Assembly (NCBI GenBank): GCA_041687675.1
Contig: JAWLBM010000008.1
Span: 66,612-130,611, forward strand
Direction of reading: 5' to 3'
DNA length: 64,000 bases
From: JAWLBM01 sp041687675
GTDB taxonomy: Bacteria > Pseudomonadota > Alphaproteobacteria > Rhizobiales > Pleomorphomonadaceae
Shown here in pieces: positions 33,255-42,189 of the stretch. A model generated the notes under the pieces. That model was not told the DNA's origin and made no database searches. It saw only the letters and a program-made list of their open reading frames with translations. A program made the translations under genes and the position numbers. How positions within the stretch are numbered: position 1 is the stretch's first letter; each line of letters opens with the position of its first letter.

Positions 33255-34361
33255 ATGCTGCTCGTCGTCCACGACCAGTCGCCGCACGGCCGCGAGGTCC
33301 GCGCCGGCCTCGCCGGCTTCCCGGGCGCCAGCTTCCAGGCGCTCGGCGACCCGGCGGCCCGGCCGATCCGCTCGGCGAAGGGCTGGGTGGTGGCGGCCGA
33401 CCTCGGCCGGCCCGGCGCCATCGGCGCGATCATGCACCTCATCCAGAACCGCGACCGCTCCGAGCCGCTGGTCGTCGTGGCGGGAGACGGCGGCTGGCAC
33501 CTCGAGACGCTCGCCGCCGGGCTCGGCGCCAGCCGCGTCATCCGCCGCGGCGGCTGCGGCGAACTCCTGCGCGACGACGTGCTCGCCGTGGGCCTCGCCG
33601 GCAAGTCCGGCCGCCGGCGCGTCGCGACGCGGTCGGCGATGGAGGACGTCACCGGCGTCCTCGCCCGCTGCGCCGCCGGGGCGGAGGTGACCTCCCGTTC
33701 CGGCGAGGTCCACGAGGCCGTGGACGCCGCCCTCTCGGCGCTGTCGGCCAACGGCATCGAGGACTGGCTCGGGGTCGTCCGCGACGTGCACGACGCCACC
33801 TACCGGCATGTGATGCTGGTGCTGGGGCTTGCGGTCTCCTTCGGCATCTCCATGCGGCTTCCGGCCGACCTCTTGCGCAAGCTCGCCGTCGGCAGCCTGC
33901 TGCACGACCTCGGCAAGGCGCGGATCCCGCTCGGGATCCTCGACAAGCCCGGCCCGTTGACGGCGGTGGAGCGGGCGGCCATGCAGCGGCATCCGATGCA
34001 CGGGGTCGAGATGCTGAAGGCGGCGGGCGAGCGCGACGCGGACATCCTCGACTGCGTCCTCTCCCACCACGAGCTGATGGACGGCTCCGGCTACCCGAAC
34101 CGGCTCGGCGCGGCGAGCATCCGCCCGCTGACGCGCATGGTGACGATCACCGACATCTACGCCGCGCTGATCGAGGCGCGGGCCTACAAGGCCCCGCTCG
34201 ACCGGGCCGACGCCTACGGCGAGCTGCGGGCGATGGGCGGCCGGCTCGACCAGGGCATGGTCGCGAGCTTCCGCGCCGTCGCCTTCGCCAGCGAGGAGGC
34301 GGTGTCGGCGGGCTGGCCGCTCGCCGCGAGGCCCGGCACCCTCGCCGCCGCCGCATCCTGA
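33255..34361 (+). CDS. HD-GYP domain cyclic-di-GMP phosphodiesterase
   Basis: A 368-residue cytosolic protein. The first 150 residues are not a recognised receiver domain. The HD-GYP domain covers about residues 175-340 with H185, HD at 217-218 (LLHDLGKARIP), HHELMDGSGYP at 271-281 (the GYP signature) and the metal-binding ITDIYAALIEARAYK. All metal ligands needed for hydrolysis of c-di-GMP appear present. It follows the PilZ gene by 6 nt, forming a two-gene signalling unit likely affecting motility or surface polymers. Confidence 0.88.
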   Translation: MLLVVHDQSPHGREVRAGLAGFPGASFQALGDPAARPIRSAKGWVVAADLGRPGAIGAIMHLIQNRDRSEPLVVVAGDGGWHLETLAAGLGASRVIRRGGCGELLRDDVLAVGLAGKSGRRRVATRSAMEDVTGVLARCAAGAEVTSRSGEVHEAVDAALSALSANGIEDWLGVVRDVHDATYRHVMLVLGLAVSFGISMRLPADLLRKLAVGSLLHDLGKARIPLGILDKPGPLTAVERAAMQRHPMHGVEMLKAAGERDADILDCVLSHHELMDGSGYPNRLGAASIRPLTRMVTITDIYAALIEARAYKAPLDRADAYGELRAMGGRLDQGMVASFRAVAFASEEAVSAGWPLAARPGTLAAAAS

Positions 34362-34464
34362 CGCCGGCGCCGCGGGGACGGAGCGGCGACGGGGTCTGAG
34401 GCCCCCGGGAGCGCCCGCCCGTGCATCCGGCCGGGCCCGCCCGGCTGCGAAAAGCGCCCGCGCC

Positions 34465-34478
34465 CTGATCGAGGTCAA
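34465..34478. promoter_or_regulatory. FNR/FixK-like box CTGAT-CGAG-GTCAA
   Basis: CTGATCGAGGTCAA matches TTGAY-N4-RTCAA except for the first base. It ends 58 nt before the acsA start, close to the 61 and 65 nt seen for the other two boxes. It would place the whole acsA-E1-E2-ACP operon under an FNR/FixK-type activator. Confidence 0.55.
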
Positions 34479-34536
34479 GGCCGGCCCCCGCGGTTTGCCG
34501 GAGACTTGCCCGTCAGGAGGAACGGGAGACTGCACC

Positions 34537-36254
<1,718 letters not shown>

Positions 36255-36258
<4 letters not shown>

Positions 36259-37256
36259 CCGCCCCGGCCGACCGGAGGGTGCACCTGACCCACGCCCACG
36301 CCGTGGATCTCCTCAGCCGGATGACCCGGATCCGCCGCTTCGAGGAGGCCTGTGCGGAACACTACTCGGCGGGGCGCATCCGCGGCTTCCTGCACCTCTA
36401 CATCGGCGAGGAGGCGAACGCGGTCGGCGTCTGCCAGGCGCTGACGGAGGAGGACGCGATCGTCGCCACCTACCGCGAGCACGGCCACGCGCTCGCCCGC
36501 GGCCTGCCGATGGGCGAGGTGATGGCGGAGATGTTCGGCAAGGCGGCCGGTTGCAGCCGCGGCCGCGGCGGGTCGATGCACATCTTCTCCGTCCGCCACC
36601 GCTTCTACGGCGGCAACGCGATCGTCGCCGGCGGGCTGCCGCTCGCCGCCGGTCTCGCGCTCGCCGACCGCATGCAGGGCCGGCGGCGGGTCACCGCCTG
36701 CTTCTTCGGCGAGGGCGCGGCGGCGGAGGGCGAGTTCCACGAGACGATGAACCTCTCGGCGCTGTGGAAGCTGCCGGTGCTGTTCGTCTGCGAGAACAAC
36801 CTCTACGCCATGGGCACCGCGCTGGAGATCTCGGAGAGCAACACCGACATCGCCGCCCATGCGGCGGTCTTCGGCATGCCGGCGGAGACGGTGGACGGCA
36901 TGGACGTGGTCGCCGTGGAGGCCGCGGCGCGGCGGGCGGCCGACGCGATCCGCGGCGGCGAGGGGCCGCGGTTCCTGGAACTCCGCACCTACCGCTTCCG
37001 CGCCCATTCCATGTTCGACCCCGACCTCTACCGGGAGAAGGCGGAGGTGGAGGCGTGGAAGACGCACGGACCCATCGTCCGCTTCACCGAATGGGCGACC
37101 GCCACCGGCCTCATCCACGCGGGCGACGTGGAGACCATCGAGGCCGAGGTGGCCGAGGAGGTCGCCGCCGCCGTCGCCTTCGCCGACGCCGCCCCCTTCG
37201 AGCCGGTGGAGGACCTCCTGAAGGACGTGACCACCCCGCGGGAGGTCGCCCGATGA
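36255..37256 (+). CDS. pdhA: 2-oxoacid dehydrogenase E1 alpha subunit (PdhA/AcoA-like)
   Basis: A 333-residue thiamine-diphosphate enzyme subunit. It shows the E1-alpha blocks YREHGHALARG, GGSMHIFS, the TPP motif region from G152 to NN at 181-182, and RTYRFRAHSMFD in the phosphorylation-loop region. The motif reads GEG (E153) where GDG is usual, a conservative change at a magnesium ligand. It pairs with the next gene to decarboxylate pyruvate, acetoin or another 2-oxo acid. GTG start, overlapping acsA by 4 nt. Confidence 0.88.
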
Positions 37257-38242
37257 CCACCTCCCGCCGCATCACCTACCGCGAGGCGGTACGCCAGGCG
37301 CTGCGGGAGGCACTCGCGAGCGACGAGCGGGTGTTCCTGATGGGCGAGGACGTCGGCGCCTACGGCGGCGCCTACGCCTGCTCGCTCGGGCTCGTCGACG
37401 AGTTCGGCACGGAGCGGGTGCGCAACACGCCGCTCGCCGAATCCGGGTTCACCGGCGCCGGGATCGGCGCCGCGCTCGGCGGCATGCGGCCGATCGTCGA
37501 GATCATGACGGTGAACTTCGCCTTGCTCGCCCTCGACCAGATCGTGAACACGGCGGCGACGCTGCGGCACATGTCCGGCGGCCAGGTCTCGGTGCCGCTG
37601 GTGATCCGGATGGCGACCGGCGCGGGTCGCCAGCTCGCCGCGCAGCACTCCCACAGCCTCGAGAACTGGTTCGCCCACGTGCCCGGCATCCGCGTCGTCT
37701 CGCCGTCGACGATCCCGGACGCCCGCGGCATGCTGAAGAGCGCCCTCGCCGACCCCGACCCGGTCATCATCATGGAGCACGCCATGCTCTACAACGAGGA
37801 GGGCGAGCTGGAGGACGCCGAGGACCACGCCGTCGACCTCGACCGGGCGGCCGTCCGCCGGCCGGGCGAGCAGGCGACCATCGTCACCTACAGCGCCGGG
37901 GTGAAGAAGGCGCTCGAGGCGGCCGGGCGTCTGGCCGACGAGGGGATCTCCGCCGAGGTGATCGACCTTCGCAGCCTGCGCCCGCTCGACGACGAGACGG
38001 TCATGGCCTCGGTGCGCCGCACCCACCGGGCGGTGATCGTCGACGAGGGATGGCGGACCGGCAGCCTCGCCGCGGAGGTGGCGACCCGCATCCACGAGCA
38101 GGCCTTCTACGACCTCGACGCCCCGGTCGAGCGCGTCTGCACGGCCGAGGTGCCGATCCCCTACCCGCGCCACCTCGAGCAGGCGGCGCTGCCGCAGCCG
38201 GAGGGGATCGTCGCCGCGGTGAAGAGGACGCTGCGGCGATGA
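37253..38242 (+). CDS. pdhB: 2-oxoacid dehydrogenase E1 beta subunit (PdhB/AcoB-like)
   Basis: A 329-residue partner of the E1 alpha chain. Typical features are ITYREAVRQALREAL, FLMGEDVGAYGGAY, the TPP-activating glutamate in NTPLAESGFTGAGIG, and a transketolase C-terminal domain (ATIVTYSAGVKKALEAA, VIDLRSLRPLDDETV). The ATG overlaps the preceding stop (ATGA), as does the following gene's start, giving strict coupling of subunits. The binding pocket does not let me tell pyruvate from acetoin as substrate. Confidence 0.9.
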   Translation: MTTSRRITYREAVRQALREALASDERVFLMGEDVGAYGGAYACSLGLVDEFGTERVRNTPLAESGFTGAGIGAALGGMRPIVEIMTVNFALLALDQIVNTAATLRHMSGGQVSVPLVIRMATGAGRQLAAQHSHSLENWFAHVPGIRVVSPSTIPDARGMLKSALADPDPVIIMEHAMLYNEEGELEDAEDHAVDLDRAAVRRPGEQATIVTYSAGVKKALEAAGRLADEGISAEVIDLRSLRPLDDETVMASVRRTHRAVIVDEGWRTGSLAAEVATRIHEQAFYDLDAPVERVCTAEVPIPYPRHLEQAALPQPEGIVAAVKRTLRR

Positions 38243-39489
38243 CCCCCTTCACCATGCCCTCGCTCGGCGCCGACATGGACGCCGGCACGCTGGTGGAATG
38301 GACCCGCCGGCCGGGGGACCCGGTGAGGCGGGGCGACGTCGTCGCGGTGGTCGAGACCCAGAAGGGGGCGATCGAGATCGAGGTGTTCCACGACGGCACC
38401 CTCGGCCGCACGCTGGTCGCGCCGGGGGAGAAGGTGCCCGTCGGCACGGTGCTCGCCGAGATCCTCGGCCCCGGCGAGCCGATGCCGGCCGAGGCGTCGC
38501 AATCGCCGGCCCCCGCCGCAGCCGCGGAGCCCGGGCACGCACCGGAGCCGCCCCCGGCCGAGGCGCCGCCCGCGACGCGGGTCGAGCCGGCGGCCGCGCC
38601 CCCGGCCCCAGCCGCCCCGACGCCAGCGCCATCCGCCGCGGGCCGGGTCGTCGCGACCCCCGCCGCGCGGCGACGGGCCGGGGAGGCCGGGATCGACCTC
38701 GCGGCCGTGCCGCCCGGGCCCGGCGGGGTGATCGGCCTTGCCGAGGTCGAGGCCGTCGCCGGCCGCCCTCCGTCCGCGCCGGCCGGCGGCGAGACGCCCC
38801 GCGAAGCGCGGCGCGGCGGCCCCGACCTTTCCGGGATGCGCAAGGCCATCGCCGCGGCGCTGGCGCGGTCGCACCGGGAGATCCCGCCCTACTGGGGGAG
38901 CCGCACGATCGACGTCACCGACCTCTACGCCTGGCTGGAAAGGCGCAACGCCGAGCGCCCGGTCGCGGAGCGGATCCTGTTCGCCGCGCCGCTGATCCGC
39001 GCCGTCGCCCGCGCCCTGAAGGAGAGCCCGGGGCTCAACGGGCACCTCGCGGAGGACGGCTTCCGCCCGGCCGAGGCGGTGCACCTCGGCATCGGCACGG
39101 CGCTGCGCGGCGGCGGGCTCGTCGCCCCGGCGCTGCACGACGCCGACCGTCTGGACGTCGCCGGGGTGATGGCCGCCCTTTCGGACCTCGTGCCGCGCGC
39201 CCGGGCGGGGCGGCTGCGGTCGTCCGAGATGACCGACGCGACCGCGACCCTGTCCAGCCTCGGCGAGGACACCTCCGACAGCCTGATGCCGCTCATCTAC
39301 CCGCCGCAGGTGGCGATCGTCGGCTGCGGCGGCCCGGTGCGCCGGCCATGGGTGGTGGACGGGGAGATCGTCGTCCGCCGGGTGATGACCGTCACCGTCG
39401 GCGGCGACCACCGGGTCAGCGACGGTCGCCTCGCCGACCGCTTCCTCGCCCGCCTCGAAACCGTGATCAAGGAGCCCGACGCGCCATGA
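38239..39489 (+). CDS. Dihydrolipoamide acyltransferase E2 component
   Basis: A 416-residue E2 with a single lipoyl domain (lipoyl lysine K42 in VETQKGAIEIE), a Pro/Ala-rich linker (about residues 80-135), a peripheral-subunit-binding domain (VVATPAARRRAGEAGIDLAAVPPG) and a catalytic domain ending in GGDHRVSDG with H391 and D395. It would transfer the acyl group made by E1 to CoA. No E3 lipoamide dehydrogenase is encoded in this operon, so a shared E3 must be used. It overlaps both neighbours by 4 nt. Confidence 0.9.
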   Translation: MTPFTMPSLGADMDAGTLVEWTRRPGDPVRRGDVVAVVETQKGAIEIEVFHDGTLGRTLVAPGEKVPVGTVLAEILGPGEPMPAEASQSPAPAAAAEPGHAPEPPPAEAPPATRVEPAAAPPAPAAPTPAPSAAGRVVATPAARRRAGEAGIDLAAVPPGPGGVIGLAEVEAVAGRPPSAPAGGETPREARRGGPDLSGMRKAIAAALARSHREIPPYWGSRTIDVTDLYAWLERRNAERPVAERILFAAPLIRAVARALKESPGLNGHLAEDGFRPAEAVHLGIGTALRGGGLVAPALHDADRLDVAGVMAALSDLVPRARAGRLRSSEMTDATATLSSLGEDTSDSLMPLIYPPQVAIVGCGGPVRRPWVVDGEIVVRRVMTVTVGGDHRVSDGRLADRFLARLETVIKEPDAP

Positions 39490-39737
39490 CCGATGAGGAG
39501 CTGATGCGCATCGTCCAGGAGACCCTCGTCTCCGTCGCCCCCGACCTCGAGGGCGAGACCTTCGACCCTGACGCGACCTTCCGCGACCAGTTCGAGATCG
39601 ACTCGATGGACTACCTCAATTTCATCGTCGGCCTGTCCAAGCGGACCGGGCTGGAGATCCCGGAATCCGCCTATCCGGACCTGCAGACCCCGGCCGAGGT
39701 GGTGCGCTGGCTGCGCGGCCACAGGGCCGAAGCCTGA
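39486..39737 (+). CDS. Acyl carrier protein, operon-dedicated
   Basis: An 83-residue acidic helical carrier protein. The phosphopantetheine attachment serine is S40 in the DSMDYLNF motif. It is more diverged than AcpP (which has DSLD) and resembles stand-alone carriers of secondary pathways. Its ATG overlaps the E2 stop, so it is made in proportion to the dehydrogenase. An ACP in such an operon is unusual; it may accept the acyl group from AcsA or from the E2 product for a dedicated synthesis, but no acyltransferase or ketosynthase is adjacent. Confidence 0.85.
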   Translation: MTDEELMRIVQETLVSVAPDLEGETFDPDATFRDQFEIDSMDYLNFIVGLSKRTGLEIPESAYPDLQTPAEVVRWLRGHRAEA

Positions 39738-39741
39738 GGCG

Positions 39742-40509
39742 TCAGCCCCAGCGCTGCGTCGTGGCGGCCTGGAGCGCGGCGATGGCCCCGGAGGGCACGG
39801 CGTCCGACTCGGTCGGCGGCTCGTAGCCGACCAGCCGCGCCAGCCGCGGCTCGTCGTGGATCTCGACGACGCCGTCGTGCATGGTGACGAGGCCGGCGTC
39901 GCGGAGCTGGCGAAGGGTCCGGTTGACGTGGATTCCGGTGAGCCCGAGGGCGTCGGCGAGAAGCTGCTGGGTCAGCGGGCAGCGGTAGGAGGTCCGGGTG
40001 CCGAGGCCCGCCCGCGCCAGCCGGTGCTTGAGCTCGAGCAGCAGGTGTCCGAGCCGATCGACGGCGGTGCGGCGAGCCACATCGACCAGGCGCTCGGTGA
40101 GCAGTTCGTGCGAGCGCGCCGCCGTGGCGCAGAGCGCGACGGCCGCGTCCGGCGAGGCGCGGAGGAGGCCGGCGAGGCTGCCGGCGGACATCTGGCGGAC
40201 GATCGAGGGCGCGGCGGTCGCGGCCTGCAGGTCGCGGTGGCCGGAGAGGAGCCCGTGCAGGCCGAGCATGTCGCCGGCGACGGCGATCTCCACCACCTGC
40301 CGCGATCCGTCCTGCAGGATCTTGTAGGTATAGGCCCAGCCTTCGACGATCAGGAAGGCTCGCCGCCCGCACGGACCGTCGAAGTCGAGCTCGCGCCGCG
40401 CCTCGACCACATGGGGCGGGCCGAAACCGGCTTCGATGGACGCCAGGACGGGCCCGTCCTGCCGCACCAGGATCTGCGGCAGGCTGTTGAACGGCTGCGG
40501 AAACGACAT
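39742..40509 (-). CDS. Crp/Fnr family transcriptional regulator (second of two)
   Basis: A 255-residue paralog of the regulator at 14543-15265, with a beta-roll sensor domain (RRAFLIVEGWAYTYKILQDGSRQVVEIAVAGDMLGLHGLL) and a winged helix (SYRCPLTQQLLADALGLTGIHVNRTLRQLRDAG). The recognition helix has GIHVNR, so it too lacks the FNR contacts for TTGAT. No Fe-S cysteines are arranged as in FNR. It converges on the acyl carrier protein gene with 4 nt between stops, and may regulate that operon or itself. Confidence 0.85.
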   Translation of the reverse strand: MSFPQPFNSLPQILVRQDGPVLASIEAGFGPPHVVEARRELDFDGPCGRRAFLIVEGWAYTYKILQDGSRQVVEIAVAGDMLGLHGLLSGHRDLQAATAAPSIVRQMSAGSLAGLLRASPDAAVALCATAARSHELLTERLVDVARRTAVDRLGHLLLELKHRLARAGLGTRTSYRCPLTQQLLADALGLTGIHVNRTLRQLRDAGLVTMHDGVVEIHDEPRLARLVGYEPPTESDAVPSGAIAALQAATTQRWG

Positions 40510-40934
40510 GGTGCACCTCCGGTGCCGCCGACCGACCGTGTCACCGGTTCCTTGCGGCGTCGATGTCGTAGGTCATTGCAACTTTCGGCCGCCCGGATCC
40601 GCCATCTCCACCCCGGGACCCCGCGGCCTCCCGGCTGCATGTTCCCTCGGCGGCCATCCAATCCGACCTAAAACACAGTGTCGTTGCGATATATCAATCT
40701 GCTCGGCTGGTTTCCGTTCCGGACGGGCGCCGTTTGCGAGCGATGCGACGCCGCTTCGGCCGTGCGGAGCGGGCCGGCAGGGCGGATCCGCGGGTCGTCC
40801 GCCCGTCTCGAAGCGATGCCATCCGACGAGGCCCGGCGCTTGAAACGGCCCCGCGCGCAGGCGACAACGGCCAGGGACATCGGGACGGATCGGGCGACGC
40901 CCCGCTCCGCGGCCGCAGGCGACAGGAGAGCCGG
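40510..40934. other. Gene-free stretch between Crp/Fnr and DUF2293 genes
   Basis: This 425-nt stretch separates two divergent genes. It has one AT-rich patch at about 40670-40700 with an FNR-like motif, described separately. Frames through it on both strands look like non-coding GC-rich reading and lack ribosome sites. Confidence 0.5.
40684..40697. promoter_or_regulatory. FNR-like motif TTGCG-ATAT-ATCAA
   Basis: TTGCGATATATCAA has a perfect ATCAA half and a TTGCG half, in the only AT-rich patch of this intergenic region. It is 175 nt from the Crp/Fnr start and 238 nt from the DUF2293 start, farther than the other boxes, so its role is less clear. Confidence 0.35.
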
Positions 40935-41249
40935 ATGAGCCGGCGCGGCGACATCGAGACGGCGCTGAGGGCGCTCGCGCCCCGGCTGCCGGCGCACGAG
41001 TTCGCGGTGGTGGCCGACCGCGCGCTGGACAGCGCCGGCCTTGCCCGCGCCGCGCCGCCGACGGCGGCCTGGCTGGCGCTCGTCGCCTATGCGCGCCATG
41101 TCTTCACCGACTACGACCTCCTGCTGGAGGAGGGCTACGACCGGGACAGCGCCCGCCATTTCGTGCTCGACGACATGGCCGAGGTGCTCGCCGGCTGGGG
41201 CGTCCGCGGCCGGATCGGCGCCGACGACGGAGGGGAGGACGAGCCATGA
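40935..41249 (+). CDS. DUF2293-like small protein
   Basis: A 104-residue protein with the pattern AWLALVAYARHVFTDYDLLLEEGYDRDSARHFVLDDMAEVLAGWG, which I associate with DUF2293. It is helical and acidic at the C-terminus. The family has no known function. AGGAG stands 8 nt before the ATG. Its stop overlaps the GNAT gene start (ATGA), so the two are coupled and may act together. Confidence 0.65.
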   Translation: MSRRGDIETALRALAPRLPAHEFAVVADRALDSAGLARAAPPTAAWLALVAYARHVFTDYDLLLEEGYDRDSARHFVLDDMAEVLAGWGVRGRIGADDGGEDEP

Positions 41250-41791
41250 CCCGGCAAGGCGGCGACAGCGGCGGAACCGTGATCCGCGAGAGCCGGCCCG
41301 CGGACCTTCCGGCCCTCGAGGCGCTCTACCCGGCCGCCTTCCCGGAGGAGGACCTCCTGCCGCTCGTCCGCGACCTCCTCCGGCAGGAGGCGGGGGTCCT
41401 CTCGCTAGTGGCCGCCGCCGGCGGAGTGCCGGTGGGCCACGTCGTGTTCACCCGCGGCGACCTCGCCGGCGCTCCCGGCGTGGTCGCCCTCCTGGGGCCG
41501 CTCGCGGTCGCCCCGGACCGGCAGGGGCGCGGGATCGCCGGCGACCTCGTCCGGGAGGGCCTCAGGCGCCTCCGGGCCGACGGCGTCCGCCAGGTGAACG
41601 TCCTCGGCGATCCCGCCTACTACGGCCGCTTCGGCTTCGCGCCGGACCGCACCGTGCTGCCGCCCTGTCCGCTTCCGGAGGACTGGAGCGAGGCCTGGCA
41701 ACGGCTCAGCCTCGGCGATGGCGGACCGCTGCCCGGCGGCAGGCTGGAGCTCCCGCCGCCCTGGCGCAATCCGGCGCTCTGGCAGCCCTGA
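41246..41791 (+). CDS. GNAT family N-acetyltransferase
   Basis: A 181-residue acetyltransferase. The acetyl-CoA-binding motif A is visible as LGPLAVAPDRQGRGIAGDLV (Q/R-x2-G-x-G/A form), followed by VLGDPAYYGRFGF, a motif-B tyrosine region typical of the YhbS-like branch. The acceptor is unknown. It overlaps the DUF2293 gene by 4 nt (ATGA). Confidence 0.88.
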   Translation: MTRQGGDSGGTVIRESRPADLPALEALYPAAFPEEDLLPLVRDLLRQEAGVLSLVAAAGGVPVGHVVFTRGDLAGAPGVVALLGPLAVAPDRQGRGIAGDLVREGLRRLRADGVRQVNVLGDPAYYGRFGFAPDRTVLPPCPLPEDWSEAWQRLSLGDGGPLPGGRLELPPPWRNPALWQP

Positions 41792-41829
41792 GCCATGCGG
41801 TCGCCGGCGCCGCGGCGGCCTTTCGCACA

Positions 41830-41847
41830 TGAACGGCGGATGAACGG
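41830..41847. promoter_or_regulatory. 18-bp tandem-repeat element, copy 1
   Basis: TGAACGGCGGATGAACGG contains two TGAACGG units 11 bp apart, one helical turn, a layout typical of OmpR/PhoB-family response regulators. The identical 18 bases, inverted, occur at 46126-46143. This copy ends 83 nt before the small secreted peptide gene. Confidence 0.5.
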
Positions 41848-41930
41848 CCGATTCAGGCGAGGTGCACCGCCCGTGGCGCAATCTTGTCGCCATGATGTCG
41901 GAACCGGGGACACAGCCAGGAGGACCGACG

Positions 41931-42122
41931 ATGTCGCGGAGCACGATCGCCGCCGCGGTGCTCGCCCTCGCCGCCTTTCTGCTCGCCGGGCTGATCGCCT
42001 CGGCCTCGGCGGGCTGGCGCGTGTCCGGGACCACGCCGGGCTCGGTGCTGACCCCCGTCGAGATGACCGCCGGCGCCGGCGCGGCGGCCGCCTGGACCGG
42101 AGCGCCCGCCCGCCTCGACTGA
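41931..42122 (+). CDS. Small secreted or membrane-anchored peptide
   Basis: A 63-residue protein of unknown family. After SRST comes a hydrophobic helix of about 20 residues (AAAVLALAAFLLAGLIASASA) that could be a cleaved signal peptide, leaving a mature peptide of about 35 residues rich in Ala, Gly and Thr. The start has CAGGAGG upstream. Its upstream region carries the 18-bp element shared with the OmpA-like gene, which suggests joint control of two envelope proteins. Confidence 0.55.
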   Translation: MSRSTIAAAVLALAAFLLAGLIASASAGWRVSGTTPGSVLTPVEMTAGAGAAAAWTGAPARLD

Positions 42123-42138
42123 AGTGCGGAACGGGACG

Positions 42139-42163
42139 AAAAAGGGCGGCTCGCGGGCCGCCC
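42139..42163 (-). terminator. Rho-independent terminator of ilvD
   Basis: On the minus strand GGGCGGC pairs with GCCGCCC around a 6-nt loop and is followed directly by TTTTT (42143-42139). It lies 27 nt beyond the ilvD stop. It is the clearest intrinsic terminator in the window and may also end the peptide gene's transcript from the other side. Confidence 0.75.
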
Positions 42164-42189
42164 CTTCAGTTCAATTTCCGGCAGACCCC

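Noticed and set aside
40668..41159. 163-codon minus-strand frame opposite the DUF2293 gene
   Set aside because: It is the complement of the DUF2293 gene plus intergenic DNA, and the plus-strand protein has a good start and coupling with the next gene.
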